The notes: a model not told the origin generated them from the sequence alone. A stretch of DNA of 64,000 nucleotides from an uncultured Paracoccaceae bacterium (GCA_947492475.1 CANLNM010000002.1:1-64000); one strand, 5' to 3'. Numbered from the stretch's first letter, positions 7,774 to 17,223 are shown. Made by a program: numbers and translations.

Positions 7774-8469
7774 TTATGCGCTCCTTGTGGTGCGTTGTTC
7801 GATGCGTTTTTCGTGATCGCCCTGAATGATCCGGTTCACATAAATACCGGGCAGGTGGATCGCATCTGGATCAAGCGACCCTGTGGGGACGATTTCCTCA
7901 ACCTCAGCGATGCAGACTTTGCCACATGTGGCCGCGGGCGCGTTGAAATTGCGCGCGGTTTTGCGGAAAACCAGATTGCCCGTTTCGTCCGCTTTCCACG
8001 CCTTTACAATGGCCAGGTCGGCAAAAATGCCTTCTTCCATGATGTAGGTTTCGCCGTTGAAATCGCGGTGATCTTTGCCGTCGGCGATCACAGTGCCCAC
8101 ACCGGTTTTGGTGAAAAAGCCCGGAATGCCAGCACCGCCCGCGCGCATGCGTTCGGCCAGCGTGCCTTGGGGGTTGAATTCCAGCTCCAGCTCGCCTGAC
8201 AGGTATTGGCGCATAAATTCGGCGTTTTCCCCAACATATGAGCTGATCATTTTTTTGACCTGTTTGGTCTGCAACAAAATGCCGATGCCAAAGTCATCAA
8301 CGCCCGCATTGTTGGACGCAAATGTCAGATCCTTGGTGCCCGCATCGCGGATCGCATCCAGCAGCAATTCGGGAATACCGCATAGGCCAAATCCGCCAGC
8401 TGCAATAAACATGCCGTCCTTCAGCAGCCCGTCCAGGGCAGCGGCGGCATTGGGATAGATTTTCTTCAT
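7774..8469 (-). CDS. scoA: 3-oxoacid CoA-transferase subunit A
   Basis: 231 residues, alpha subunit of family I CoA-transferase, with the CoA-binding glycine motif [16 protein letters not shown] near residue 21. It pairs with scoB directly downstream. The ATG follows a very strong ribosome site (GAGGAGG) that partly overlaps the 3' arm of a 31-nt hairpin in the leader, so translation could be sensitive to that fold. Confidence 0.92.
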   Translation of the reverse strand: MKKIYPNAAAALDGLLKDGMFIAAGGFGLCGIPELLLDAIRDAGTKDLTFASNNAGVDDFGIGILLQTKQVKKMISSYVGENAEFMRQYLSGELELEFNPQGTLAERMRAGGAGIPGFFTKTGVGTVIADGKDHRDFNGETYIMEEGIFADLAIVKAWKADETGNLVFRKTARNFNAPAATCGKVCIAEVEEIVPTGSLDPDAIHLPGIYVNRIIQGDHEKRIEQRTTRSA

Positions 8470-8477
8470 GGTGCCTC

Positions 8478-8508
8478 CTCAGAGTATCTGCATCTTTGAT
8501 ACGCTGAG
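8478..8508 (-). promoter_or_regulatory. Leader hairpin overlapping the scoA ribosome binding site
   Basis: CTCAG (8478-8482) and GTATC (8484-8488) pair with GATAC (8498-8502) and CTGAG (8504-8508), with one mismatch and a 9-nt loop. In the mRNA the 3' arm ends inside the GAGGAGG ribosome site (8474-8480). It could also act as a palindromic DNA operator. Function is not shown. Confidence 0.55.
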
Positions 8509-8519
8509 AAGGGCGCGAG

Positions 8520-8575
8520 TCAACGGGTCACACAGGCGCTACGTATTCCTACGTAAGCCCCGTTTGACCCGTTGA
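8520..8575. repeat. Long inverted repeat between topA and scoA
   Basis: An 11-bp perfect inverted repeat (TCAACGGGTCA at 8520-8530, TGACCCGTTGA at 8565-8575) encloses an inner pair of TACGTA boxes. It could fold as a hairpin in the topA 3' region or serve as a protein site; no T-tract follows on either strand, so a classical terminator is unlikely. Confidence 0.65.
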
Positions 8576-8592
8576 AAATCAGGGTGTGAAAA

Positions 8593-11208
8593 TCAGGCTT
8601 CGTCGGTCTTTTTCGCGGCAGTTTTCTTCGCCGCTGTCTTCTTGGTCGCGGGCTTCTTTGCGGGGGCCTTTTTCTTAGCTGCAGGCTTCTTGGCTGCGGT
8701 TTTGCGGGCTGGCTTCTTCTTGGCGGTTTTTTCTGCGATCAAGGCCACCGCCTGATCCATTGTGATGTTGGCGACGTCGATGTCTTTGGGGATCGTCGCG
8801 TTGACTTTGCCCCATTTCACATAAGGCCCGAATTTGCCGTCCATGACATTTACCGGCCCGCCCTCATCGGGGTGTTCGCCCATTTCTTTCAACGCTTTGG
8901 CTGCCGTGCGGCCACGTCCGGGATTGGCACGTTTATGAGCCAGCAATTCCACCGCGTGGTTCATGCCCACTTCGAACATTTCGTTATATTGTTTGAAGTT
9001 CACATAGACGGGTTTTTCATCCCCAGGCAATTTATGCATCAAATAGGGGCCAAACCGCCCCAGATTGGCGCTGATCCGGCCGCCATCAGGATGTTCGCCC
9101 ACATTGCGCGGCAAAGACAGCAATTGCACCGCCAGTTCCAGCGTGGTTGCATCCTTTTCCCAGCCGCCATGTCGGGCTTGGGGCAAAGATGTCCGTTTGG
9201 GTTTTTTGTTTTCCGGTGTGACGTCGCCGCGCTGAACATACGGCCCATAACGTCCTGACTTCAGGTGGATTTCATCCCCTGCATCTTCGCCCAGAACCCG
9301 TTCTTCGCCATCAGCACCTTCGCCCGCGATGGGGCGCGTATAGGTGCATTCGGGGTAATTGCCGCAGCCGACAAACCCGCCGGTGCGGGATGTTTTCAAA
9401 TGCAGGCTGCCATTGCCGCATTTCGGACAGACCCGTGGATCGGTGCCATCGTCGCGGGGCGGGTACAGCTGTGGCGCCAGCGCGTCATCCAAAATGTCCA
9501 GCACTTCGGAAATGCGCAAATCAGACGTTTCATCGATGGCTTTGTGGAAATCGCTCCAGAACCCATGCAATACCGCCTTATAGTCGCGATCCCCAGCCGA
9601 TACTTCGTCCAGCTCGCTTTCCAAATTCGCGGTGAATTCATAGCCCACATATTTGCGAAAGAAATTCATCAAGAAGATGGTGACGATCCGGCCTTTATCC
9701 TCTGGGAACAGGCGGTTTTTGTCTTTGCGCACATATTCGCGATCTTGGATCGTGGTGATCACCGACGCATAGGTGGACGGGCGGCCAATGCCCAATTCTT
9801 CCATCTTTTTCACCAAAGTCGCCTCGGTGTAGCGCGGCGGCGGCTGGGTGTGGTGCTGTTCAGGTGTCACGGTTTTCTTGGCGGTTGGTTCACCCTGGCT
9901 CAGGGCTGGCAGACGTTTGTCATCGTCATCCACCACGTCATCGCGGCCTTCTTCGTAGACCTTCATAAAGCCGTCAAACATCACCACCTGACCGGATGCG
10001 CGCAGGCCAACCTGACCATCAGCAGATCCGATTTCGACCGTTGTGCGTTCAAACCGGGCCGATTCCATCTGGCTGGCAATCGTGCGTTTATAGATCAGAT
10101 CGTAAACTTTGTGCTGATCGGCATCCTTGATGCTCAGATCATCGGCGGATTTCATCATATCCGTCGGGCGGATACATTCATGCGCCTCTTGGGCGTTTTT
10201 AGCTTTGTTTTTATAGATGCGCGGCGATTTGGGCAGGTAGCTGTCGCCGAATTTCGTGCCAATGGCGTCGCGTGCGGCGGTGACCGCTTCGGGGGCCATG
10301 TCGATCCCGTCGGTCCGCATATAGGTGATATATCCAGCCTCATACAGACGCTGCGCCGCGCTCATGGTTTGGCGCGCGCCCATGGAAAATTTGCGGCTGG
10401 CCTCTTGCTGCAACGTGGACGTCATGAACGGTGCGGCCGGGTTGCGGGTTGCTGGTTTGGCCTCAACGGATGTCACTGACAAATCGCGGCTTTGGACGGC
10501 GGCGACGGCCAATTCGGCCTTGGTTTGATCGCCCAGATCAAATTTATCCAGCTTATCCCCCGCCAATGTGACCAGACGCGCCTCAAAGTCTTGGCCGCGC
10601 GGGTTGGTCAGCAGGGCTTTGACGGTCCAATATTCTTTGGCGTCAAAGGCTTCGATTTCAGTTTCGCGTTCCACGATCAGGCGCAGGCACACGGATTGCA
10701 CCCGTCCCGCGGACCGCGCACCGGGCAATTTGCGCCACAACACCGGCGACAATTTGAACCCAACTAAATAGTCCAGCGCGCGGCGGGCCAGATAGGCTTC
10801 GACCAATGGCGCATCCACTTGGCGTGGGTTTTTCATCGCCTCGGTGATGGCGGATTTGGTGATCGCGTTGAACACAACCCGGCTGACCGGAGTGTCCTTT
10901 TTGATGGATCGGCGTTTGGTCAGGGTTTCCTGCAAATGCCACGAAATCGCTTCTCCTTCGCGATCCGGGTCAGTTGCGAGGATCAGTTCGTTGTCTTCTT
11001 TTAGGGCGTCTGCGATGGCTTTGACATGTTTGCGGGAATCATTCCCGACCTCCCAAATCATCGAAAAATCGTCTTCGGTGTCGACCGAACCGTTTTTGGC
11101 AGGCAGGTCACGAACATGGCCATACGACGCTAAAACCGTATAGTTAGAGCCCAAATACTTGTTAATTGTCTTAGCTTTAGCGGGGGACTCGACGACGACA
11201 ACGGGCAT
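8593..11208 (-). CDS. topA: DNA topoisomerase I (type IA)
   Basis: 871 residues. The N-terminal Toprim domain starts VVVESPAKAKTINKYLG and contains the DPDREGEAI metal site; the catalytic Tyr is in YITYMRTDG. Around residues 585-620 there is one four-Cys zinc ribbon (CPKCG...CGNYPEC), followed by topoisomerase C-terminal repeats (KSGRYGPYVQ, LGRFGPYL, DGKFGPYVKWG). The last 45 residues are a Lys/Ala/Pro tail made of KKPA- and AAKK-type repeats, probably for DNA contact. The enzyme relaxes negative supercoils ahead of and behind transcription. AAAGGA precedes the ATG. It is upstream of scoA on the same strand and divergent from the small exported protein at 11345. Confidence 0.96.
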   Translation of the reverse strand: MPVVVVESPAKAKTINKYLGSNYTVLASYGHVRDLPAKNGSVDTEDDFSMIWEVGNDSRKHVKAIADALKEDNELILATDPDREGEAISWHLQETLTKRRSIKKDTPVSRVVFNAITKSAITEAMKNPRQVDAPLVEAYLARRALDYLVGFKLSPVLWRKLPGARSAGRVQSVCLRLIVERETEIEAFDAKEYWTVKALLTNPRGQDFEARLVTLAGDKLDKFDLGDQTKAELAVAAVQSRDLSVTSVEAKPATRNPAAPFMTSTLQQEASRKFSMGARQTMSAAQRLYEAGYITYMRTDGIDMAPEAVTAARDAIGTKFGDSYLPKSPRIYKNKAKNAQEAHECIRPTDMMKSADDLSIKDADQHKVYDLIYKRTIASQMESARFERTTVEIGSADGQVGLRASGQVVMFDGFMKVYEEGRDDVVDDDDKRLPALSQGEPTAKKTVTPEQHHTQPPPRYTEATLVKKMEELGIGRPSTYASVITTIQDREYVRKDKNRLFPEDKGRIVTIFLMNFFRKYVGYEFTANLESELDEVSAGDRDYKAVLHGFWSDFHKAIDETSDLRISEVLDILDDALAPQLYPPRDDGTDPRVCPKCGNGSLHLKTSRTGGFVGCGNYPECTYTRPIAGEGADGEERVLGEDAGDEIHLKSGRYGPYVQRGDVTPENKKPKRTSLPQARHGGWEKDATTLELAVQLLSLPRNVGEHPDGGRISANLGRFGPYLMHKLPGDEKPVYVNFKQYNEMFEVGMNHAVELLAHKRANPGRGRTAAKALKEMGEHPDEGGPVNVMDGKFGPYVKWGKVNATIPKDIDVANITMDQAVALIAEKTAKKKPARKTAAKKPAAKKKAPAKKPATKKTAAKKTAAKKTDEA

Positions 11209-11344
11209 GGGAATCCTTTGAATACAAACGAAGTGCTATGGCCGCGCAAAATGTGGGCGCTTGGGTAGGAATGTCAATGCGCTGGTTTAAGGGAGTGGCA
11301 AATTGACATGATATTATGCCACAGAATTTACAAAGGAGGCTGAA

Positions 11345-11776
11345 ATGCGTTGGATTTATTCGATGATATTGATTGTGATCGGTGCCGCACAGGCGTGGGG
11401 CTGGACCGAACCGGAACGCGGCAGCGACACCCGCGCGGCGCTGATGGATGCGATGCGCCCCCATGCAGAGTGGGTTTTTGGCGCGCCGGTTCAATTCGTG
11501 GTGCGTGATCTGCGGGTTTCGGGGGAATATGGGTTTGCGATGTTATCGGCCCAGCGCCCGGGCGGCGCGGCCATTCATGTGCCATCCACGCCGGGGTTCG
11601 CGCGTGGGACGATTGATACGGTCATCAGCGATCCAACCCAGATCGAGGTTTTGTATCGATTGTCAGGGCAGACATGGGTTGCGGTGCATTTCGGTATGGG
11701 ATCCACAGATGTTTGGTTTTCTTGGACGCCTTATTGCGACGAATACGACGCTGTGATCGCGGATTATTGCAAATAG
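11345..11776 (+). CDS. Small exported protein of unknown function
   Basis: 143 residues with a clear signal peptide (MRWIYSMILIVIGAAQAWG). AAAGGAGG lies 5 nt before the ATG. The mature part has no recognised domain: it ends with a Trp/aromatic-rich stretch containing two Cys (TPYCDEYD and the terminal DYCK) that could form one disulfide. It reads as a compact periplasmic domain. It is convergent with dprA and alone on its strand, so context gives no functional hint. Confidence 0.75.
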   Translation: MRWIYSMILIVIGAAQAWGWTEPERGSDTRAALMDAMRPHAEWVFGAPVQFVVRDLRVSGEYGFAMLSAQRPGGAAIHVPSTPGFARGTIDTVISDPTQIEVLYRLSGQTWVAVHFGMGSTDVWFSWTPYCDEYDAVIADYCK

Positions 11777-11792
11777 GTTCTGTTGTGATTGT

Positions 11793-12962
11793 CTAAGAGG
11801 CCAGCGACAGCAACCCGCCGGGTTGACGATGCAGGCTGCCGTCAAGCTCTAGCTCTAGCAGGATCGCAGATAATTGATCCGCGGAACTGTTCAGATCACG
11901 GATCAGCTGATCCTCTGCGACGGGGGATGGGCCCAGTCGGTTCAGGATTTGTTGATGCAGATCGGCGGTTTCCCTTAGGCTGCGGCTTGGTTTTTTGGGG
12001 GGGCTTTGGGGTGAGGGGGCATCTAATTGCAGATCAGGTTGATCGGGAACCGTGTTTTCGACGTCCCTGGCTGGGCCAACCGCCTCGGTGACGTCAACAG
12101 CGCCCCGGATCAGCGTTGCCCCATCGCGCAATAACATATTGCAGCCAGCCGCGCGTGCATCAAAAGGATGGCCGGGCACCGCAAAGACATCGCGCCCTTG
12201 GTCCAAGGCATTTCGTGCGGTGATCAGGCTGCCGGATCTGGCGGCGGCTTCTACCACAACAACGGCCCGAGACAGGCCCGAAATGATGCGATTGCGGATC
12301 GGGAAATGGCGCGCCTGTGGTTTTAGCCCCATCGGTTGTTCAGATATACGTAACCCGGACTTTTCTATTTTCTGAGCGATTTCAGTGTTTTCCAGCGGGT
12401 ATATAACGTCGACCCCTCCGGCTTGAACCGCGATTGTTCCCGTTTCAAGCGCCGCAGAATGGGCGATCGCATCGATCCCGCGCGCCAATCCTGACACGAT
12501 GGCGAACCCTTCGGCCGAAAGGTCAGTCGCCAATTTACGCGCCATTCGGGTGCCCAGCGAGGATGCGTTGCGCGCGCCCACCATCGCAATGGCGGGGCGG
12601 TTTAACAGCGATACATCCCCCAAACACCACAAAAACGGCGGTGCATCCGGCAGATCGTTTAACATCAAAGGATAGTGTGGCGTCCCACGAAAGATCAGCT
12701 GCGCGCCTGCACGATCACCATTGCGCAGCTCAGCGTCGATGACGCCAGTTGGGCAGATGGTGTAATCTGATACACCAGCGGATCGCGCAACATGGGGCAG
12801 GGCCGCCAATGCGGACTGGGCGGAACCGTGTTCGCGCAACAATCTGTAATAGGTTGAGATGCCAACACGGCGAGAGCGCAACAAGCGAAGGCTAGCGAAC
12901 CTATCGTCTTCCGTGGTGGGTGGGAGTGGGGGGTGAGTGGAAGAAGTGAGTTCCTCTGTCAT
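11793..12962 (-). CDS. dprA: DNA-processing protein DprA (Smf)
   Basis: 389 residues. After an N-terminal helical region, the Rossmann-like DprA core begins at VGARNASSLGTRMARKLA and includes SGLARGIDAIAHSAAL, GGVDVIYP and the PIRNRIISGLS, GSLITARNALDQGRDVFAVPG stretch that binds ssDNA. The C-terminal about 70 residues form a winged-helix DML1-like domain typical of the family. DprA protects incoming single-stranded DNA and loads RecA during natural transformation; in alphaproteobacteria it is often present without proof of competence. No other competence gene is near. Confidence 0.94.
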   Translation of the reverse strand: MTEELTSSTHPPLPPTTEDDRFASLRLLRSRRVGISTYYRLLREHGSAQSALAALPHVARSAGVSDYTICPTGVIDAELRNGDRAGAQLIFRGTPHYPLMLNDLPDAPPFLWCLGDVSLLNRPAIAMVGARNASSLGTRMARKLATDLSAEGFAIVSGLARGIDAIAHSAALETGTIAVQAGGVDVIYPLENTEIAQKIEKSGLRISEQPMGLKPQARHFPIRNRIISGLSRAVVVVEAAARSGSLITARNALDQGRDVFAVPGHPFDARAAGCNMLLRDGATLIRGAVDVTEAVGPARDVENTVPDQPDLQLDAPSPQSPPKKPSRSLRETADLHQQILNRLGPSPVAEDQLIRDLNSSADQLSAILLELELDGSLHRQPGGLLSLAS

Positions 12963-13022
12963 CCTGGTCTCCGCTTGTTGCAGAATCAGGTTTACGCCGT
13001 CGAAGTTAACGGAAGGTTTACA

Positions 13023-13139
13023 ATGGATATGACCCGCATTCTAAGGGCCGCAGCCACCAAGGTTTCACGATATTTTGCGCGATACATGTGCAGGAACTGC
13101 ACGAGAGGCGCGTTGCCTGATTATCCGACCAGTCGTTAA
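13023..13139 (+). CDS. Possible small basic protein, 38 residues
   Basis: An open frame MDMTRILRAAATK...DYPTSR with a ribosome site (GGAAGG) 6 nt before the ATG. The product would be strongly basic with two Cys (YMCRNCTR) and no membrane segment. It has no recognisable family, and the evidence is only the good start site in the dprA upstream region, so it may be spurious. Confidence 0.25.
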   Translation: MDMTRILRAAATKVSRYFARYMCRNCTRGALPDYPTSR

Positions 13140-13214
13140 CGTCTTGGAAAGGGATACGAGGCGATGATGCCTTAGGTTTTAATGGATATTTGACAACAAA
13201 AAGGAAATATCGCT

Positions 13215-13439
13215 GTGATTTGGTTCTTTTTGATGATTGGGGCAACGCTGGCCACCCTGAGCGGTGTTATCGCATATTGGGCAATGGATTGGGGCCTGTG
13301 GATGTCGATTGGGACCTATTTTGTTGTTGGATATGGCAGCGTTGGAGTGATGATGGCCGCCTCTATGCGGCCAACGGATCAGACCTCCATGCCCGATCCG
13401 ATCAGGGATGGGCATGCTCGAAACAGCAAACTGGTCTAG
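13215..13439 (+). CDS. Small membrane protein of unknown function, two helices
   Basis: 74 residues from a GTG start at 13215, preceded by AAGGA at 13201-13205. Two hydrophobic helices (about residues 1-23 and 27-48) are followed by a polar tail of about 25 residues. No family is recognised. It stands between dprA (divergent) and tldD (convergent), so there is no operon partner. Confidence 0.55.
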   Translation: MIWFFLMIGATLATLSGVIAYWAMDWGLWMSIGTYFVVGYGSVGVMMAASMRPTDQTSMPDPIRDGHARNSKLV

Positions 13440-13487
13440 CTAAGGCACAACCGAACAGGTTTGAGAGTTAGCAACGGTGGCCGCGGA

Positions 13488-14909
13488 TCAGGCCGCTGCA
13501 CCACCCACCGTCAAACCACCGATCATCAGGCTGGGCTGCCCCACACCAACAGGCACCCATTGGCCGGCTTTGCCGCAATTGCCCACACCCGGATCCAGTG
13601 CCATATCATTGCCGATCCCGCGGATTTGTTTCATTGCCGTTGCGCCATCGCCAATCAGCGTCGCGCCTTTGACCGGTGCGCCCACTTGACCGTTGATCAC
13701 CCGATAGGCTTCGGTGCAGGAAAACACGAATTTGCCGTTGGTGATGTCAACCTGACCACCGCCAAATCCAACCGCGTAAATCCCATCCTTTAGATCGGCC
13801 ACCAAATCCTGCGGGTTCGTATCGCCGCCTAACATATAGGTGTTGGTCATGCGTGGCATGGGCGCATGGGCAAAGCTTTCGCGGCGACCGTTCCCGGTCG
13901 GGTCCACACCCATCAACCGCGCGTTTTGGCGGTCTTGCATATAGCCAACCAGAACACCGTCTTCGATCAATGTGTTTTTCCGGCTGGGCGTGCCTTCGTC
14001 ATCGATCGTGATCGATCCACGGCGATCGGGAATCGTGCCATCATCCAGCACAGTCACCCCTTTGGCGGCCACCTGTTGGCCCATCAACCCCGCAAAAGCA
14101 GAGCTGCCCTTGCGGTTAAAATCACCTTCTAACCCGTGCCCCACCGCTTCGTGCAGCAAAATCCCGGGCCAGCCATTGCCCAGCACCACGTCCATCACGC
14201 CGGCAGGGGCGGCTTCGGCGCTGAGATTGACCAACGCCACCCGCAACGCTTCGCGTGCAACGGGTTGCCAGTGATCCGGGCCAATCAAACCGATCAAACC
14301 AGCACGACCCCCGCCGCCAAAACTGCCCGCTTCGCGTTTGCCGTTCTCTTCGACAATGACGGAAATGTTCAGGCGCGACATGGGGCGTGTATCCGTCACT
14401 AACGTGCCTTCGGGACGCAGAATCGCCACTTCTTGGTGTGAGGCGGCGATGGTGGCTGTGACCTGAACCACGCGTTTGTCCAACCCGCGCGCAAAGTCAT
14501 CAATTTCCCGCAACAGATCGATTTTGGCCGGGAATGTCGCCTCGGCCATTGGATCGGCATCCGTATAAAGCTGTACATTGGTGCGCACCGGCCCATCAGC
14601 CATCGTGCCGCCACCGGCCCCGACGGCCAGCCGGGTTGTCGAAACCGCACGGCGCAGGGCCTGTTCGGTCAGGGTGGTGGAATGGGCATAACCGGTGGTT
14701 TCCCCGCGCACAGCCCGCAGGCCGAACCCCTCTGAGGCGTCATATGACGCGGTTTTCACCCGGCCATCATCAAACGAAATCACCTCGGATCGGCGTCGTT
14801 CGAGGAATAATTCACCGTCATCCGCCCCCGCTGTGGCATCGCGCAGCGCCGCAAGCGCGGTTTCTTGGTCCAAATTCGTGTCGAATGGGCGGAAAGGATC
14901 GTGATTCAT
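13488..14909 (-). CDS. tldD: Metalloprotease TldD
   Basis: 473 residues from the ATG at 14909 (MNHDPFRPFD); an ATG at 14933 is also in frame, but the shorter start fits the family N-terminus. Motifs include the N-terminal ERRRSEVISFDDGRV region, the zinc site HEAVGHGLEGD and the C-terminal GVGNCGKAGQWVPVGVGQP. With its partner PmbA/TldE (not in this window) it forms a heterodimeric protease that degrades unfolded peptides and matures microcin- and CcdA-like substrates. It is divergent from the cytochrome oxidase genes. Confidence 0.95.
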   Translation of the reverse strand: MNHDPFRPFDTNLDQETALAALRDATAGADDGELFLERRRSEVISFDDGRVKTASYDASEGFGLRAVRGETTGYAHSTTLTEQALRRAVSTTRLAVGAGGGTMADGPVRTNVQLYTDADPMAEATFPAKIDLLREIDDFARGLDKRVVQVTATIAASHQEVAILRPEGTLVTDTRPMSRLNISVIVEENGKREAGSFGGGGRAGLIGLIGPDHWQPVAREALRVALVNLSAEAAPAGVMDVVLGNGWPGILLHEAVGHGLEGDFNRKGSSAFAGLMGQQVAAKGVTVLDDGTIPDRRGSITIDDEGTPSRKNTLIEDGVLVGYMQDRQNARLMGVDPTGNGRRESFAHAPMPRMTNTYMLGGDTNPQDLVADLKDGIYAVGFGGGQVDITNGKFVFSCTEAYRVINGQVGAPVKGATLIGDGATAMKQIRGIGNDMALDPGVGNCGKAGQWVPVGVGQPSLMIGGLTVGGAAA

Positions 14910-15099
14910 CGGGGGTGAATTCCACTTTTGCATTGATCTGGGTCAAAAAAGGTCAGTTTGCCGCAACTCACCTTCTTGTCTGTTGAGGTAGGATATGGGA
15001 AACCCATCAACGGATACAACGGGATTCCGTTGGAGGGAGGCATGTGCCCGCCGAATGGCAGGGTCGGACCCCCTTCGCGAGTGAGAGACAGGGAAAGAC

Positions 15100-15939
15100 A
15101 TGCGATTGACCAATATTGCCAAAGCTGTTGCTGCATTGACGTTGGGGGCCACGGCGGCCACCGCACAAGAAGCAGGTGAAATTATCGGTGCACCAACACC
15201 GGGCGCGCTGGGATTTCAGCCCGCTGCAAGTGAACTGGCGCGTGACCTGCAATGGCTGGACGGAATGATTCTGGTGATCATCACCGCCGTCACGCTGTTT
15301 GTGGTTGGCCTGCTGGCCTATGTGATTTTGCGTTTCAACAGCAAAGTGAACCCAAAACCTGCGGGTTTCACCCATAATTCACCGCTGGAAATTGCCTGGA
15401 CTGTGGTGCCAATCGTTATTCTGGTCTTTATCGGGTCGTTTTCACTGCCGATTCTGTTCAAGCAGCAGGAAATGCCAGAGGCGGAACTGCACATCAAAGT
15501 CACTGGGTATCAGTGGTATTGGTCCTATGAATATGTCGATGATGCGGTTTATTTCGAAAGCCGGATGATCGGTGCCGGGTCTAACCTGAACGACGCAACT
15601 ATTGCTGAGCTGGAAGCTGCCGGATTCACCGAAGACGAATGGCTGCTGGCGACTGACACTATCGTGGTTGTGCCTGTGGATACTGTGGTTGTGATGGATG
15701 TCACCGGTGCGGACGTGATCCACGCCTGGACCATCCCAGCGTTCGGCGTGAAACAGGATGCGGTTCCCGGTCGTTTGGCCCAGCTGTGGTTCGCCGCCGA
15801 AGAAGAAGGCATCTATTTCGGTCAGTGTTCCGAGCTTTGCGGCAAAGACCACGCCTATATGCCCATCACCGTCAAAGTTGTGAGCCAAGAAGAATACGAC
15901 GCTTGGTTGATCAATGCCAAAGACGAGTTTGCGGCCTAA
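15100..15939 (+). CDS. ctaC: Cytochrome c oxidase subunit II (aa3 type)
   Basis: 279 residues: signal peptide (cleavage near ATAQ), two membrane helices (about residues 52-75 and 95-118), then the periplasmic cupredoxin domain. CuA ligands are visible: His in VIHAW, then [14 protein letters not shown] with both Cys, the bridging Glu, His and Met. The aromatic electron-entry stretch [10 protein letters not shown] is present. It receives electrons from cytochrome c and passes them to heme a in subunit I. Subunit I (ctaD) is not in the window, which is usual in Rhodobacterales. A hairpin-T-tract follows the stop, so downstream assembly genes may be expressed at a lower level. Confidence 0.97.
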   Translation: MRLTNIAKAVAALTLGATAATAQEAGEIIGAPTPGALGFQPAASELARDLQWLDGMILVIITAVTLFVVGLLAYVILRFNSKVNPKPAGFTHNSPLEIAWTVVPIVILVFIGSFSLPILFKQQEMPEAELHIKVTGYQWYWSYEYVDDAVYFESRMIGAGSNLNDATIAELEAAGFTEDEWLLATDTIVVVPVDTVVVMDVTGADVIHAWTIPAFGVKQDAVPGRLAQLWFAAEEEGIYFGQCSELCGKDHAYMPITVKVVSQEEYDAWLINAKDEFAA

Positions 15940-15962
15940 ATCGGCCTGATCCGAACCTGAGG

Positions 15963-15984
15963 CGGGCCCAGAGGGGCCCGTTTT
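15963..15984 (+). terminator. Intrinsic terminator or attenuator between ctaC and ctaB
   Basis: CGGGCCC (15963-15969) and GGGCCCG (15974-15980) form a 7-bp GC stem with a 4-nt loop, followed by TTTT. It could uncouple the abundant structural subunit from the assembly factors. Confidence 0.7.
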
Positions 15985-16039
15985 GTTCCAAACTGCACCC
16001 AGACATGCATTGCCGAATTGGCGACGCGCTAGGACCAAG

Positions 16040-16978
16040 ATGACCGATCTGAATTATCAGGACAGCACCACGCAAGAGGCGGGCATGGGCGACTATTTTG
16101 CCTTGCTGAAACCCCGCGTGATGTCGCTGGTTGTTTTCACGGCTCTGGTCGGGATCCTTGTGGCCCCCGGTGCATCCCTGCATCCGTTTGAAGCCTTTGT
16201 GTCGATCCTATGTATCGCCGTTGGCGGTGGCGCGTCGGGCGCGCTGAACATGTGGTGGGATGCGGATATCGACCGTATCATGAAACGCACGGCCAACCGG
16301 CCCATCCCGTCGGGTCGCGTCCAACCCCAAGAAGCGCTGGCCATCGGCCTGGCCTTGTCCGGTTTTTCGGTCATTCTGCTGGGGCTGGCGTCTAACTGGC
16401 TGGCGGCGGGCATTCTGGCCTTTACCATCTTCTTTTATGCCGTGGTCTATTCCATGTGGCTGAAACGCTCGACCCCGCAGAACATCGTGATCGGTGGCGC
16501 GGCGGGCGCGTTTCCCCCCATGATCGGCTGGGCCGTGGCAACCGGATCAATCAGCATCGAAAGCGTGCTGATGTTTTCGCTGATCTTTATGTGGACACCA
16601 CCGCATTTCTGGTCGTTGGCGATTTTTGTGAAATCTGATTACGGCAATGCGGGCGTGCCGATGTTGACCGAAACCCATGGTCGCCGCGTGACCCGCAACC
16701 ATATCCTTGGCTACATGATCTGCCTGATCCCAGTTGCGCTGGGCCTTGCGTTCACATCCATTGGCGGGCCAATCTATCTGGCCGTTTCGATGGGTCTGAA
16801 CCTGTGGTTCCTGCAGGCCTGTATCGTGGTTTGGCGCCGGAACGAAGACGCCGCCGAAGCCGACAAATTCGCCGCAGAACGCCGCGCCTTTAAGGTATCG
16901 CTGGCCTATTTGTTTGGCCATTTCACCGCATTGCTGGCCGAGGCCGCATTGACCCCTTGGGGGCTAGGAGGCTGGTAA
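16040..16978 (+). CDS. ctaB: Protoheme IX farnesyltransferase (heme O synthase)
   Basis: 312 residues from the ATG at 16040, with AGGA at 16031-16034; an earlier open start has no ribosome site. It is a polytopic UbiA-superfamily enzyme with the first Asp motif NMWWDADIDRIMKRTANRP and the second region around YGNAGVPMLTETHG. It transfers a farnesyl group to heme b to give heme O, the precursor of heme A in aa3 oxidase. Its stop overlaps the next start (TAATG), part of the coupled run ctaB, small ORF, ctaG. Confidence 0.95.
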   Translation: MTDLNYQDSTTQEAGMGDYFALLKPRVMSLVVFTALVGILVAPGASLHPFEAFVSILCIAVGGGASGALNMWWDADIDRIMKRTANRPIPSGRVQPQEALAIGLALSGFSVILLGLASNWLAAGILAFTIFFYAVVYSMWLKRSTPQNIVIGGAAGAFPPMIGWAVATGSISIESVLMFSLIFMWTPPHFWSLAIFVKSDYGNAGVPMLTETHGRRVTRNHILGYMICLIPVALGLAFTSIGGPIYLAVSMGLNLWFLQACIVVWRRNEDAAEADKFAAERRAFKVSLAYLFGHFTALLAEAALTPWGLGGW

Positions 16979-17223
16979 TGGCGATCAAAGTAGAACACGA
17001 ATTGCACACCCGTCGCAAAGGCCGCAACAATGGTGTTGGCCTGCTGCTGGTTGGGTTTGTGGCCATCGTTTTTGGCCTGACGATTGTTAAGGTTCTGAAC
17101 CTCGAACATATCGCGGAATTTGAACGCACCGATCACGCGCTGCGGCCACAATTATTGCCCACAGATGCCGAAGTAGAGGCCCAAACCAATGCGGCCCCCG
17201 CAACGACTGAGGACAGCGAATGA
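16978..17223 (+). CDS. Small single-helix protein in the cta operon
   Basis: 81 residues: a basic N-terminus (HTRRKGRNN), one transmembrane helix at about residues 19-41, and an acidic tail outside. It overlaps the ctaB stop by 1 nt on one side and ctaG by ATGA on the other. A small protein at this place is common in related cta operons, and a role in oxidase assembly is inferred from position alone. It has no Cys or His cluster for copper. Confidence 0.75.
   Translation: MAIKVEHELHTRRKGRNNGVGLLLVGFVAIVFGLTIVKVLNLEHIAEFERTDHALRPQLLPTDAEVEAQTNAAPATTEDSE

Noticed and set aside
6822-7829. 335-codon plus-strand frame over the methyltransferase and scoB genes
   Set aside because: Antisense to two well-supported genes; its translation resembles reverse reading of their codons and has no domain.
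9265-10479. Long open frame (404 codons) on the plus strand inside topA
   Set aside because: It is antisense to a clear topA gene and arises from GC-rich codon bias; no ribosome site and no recognisable family.
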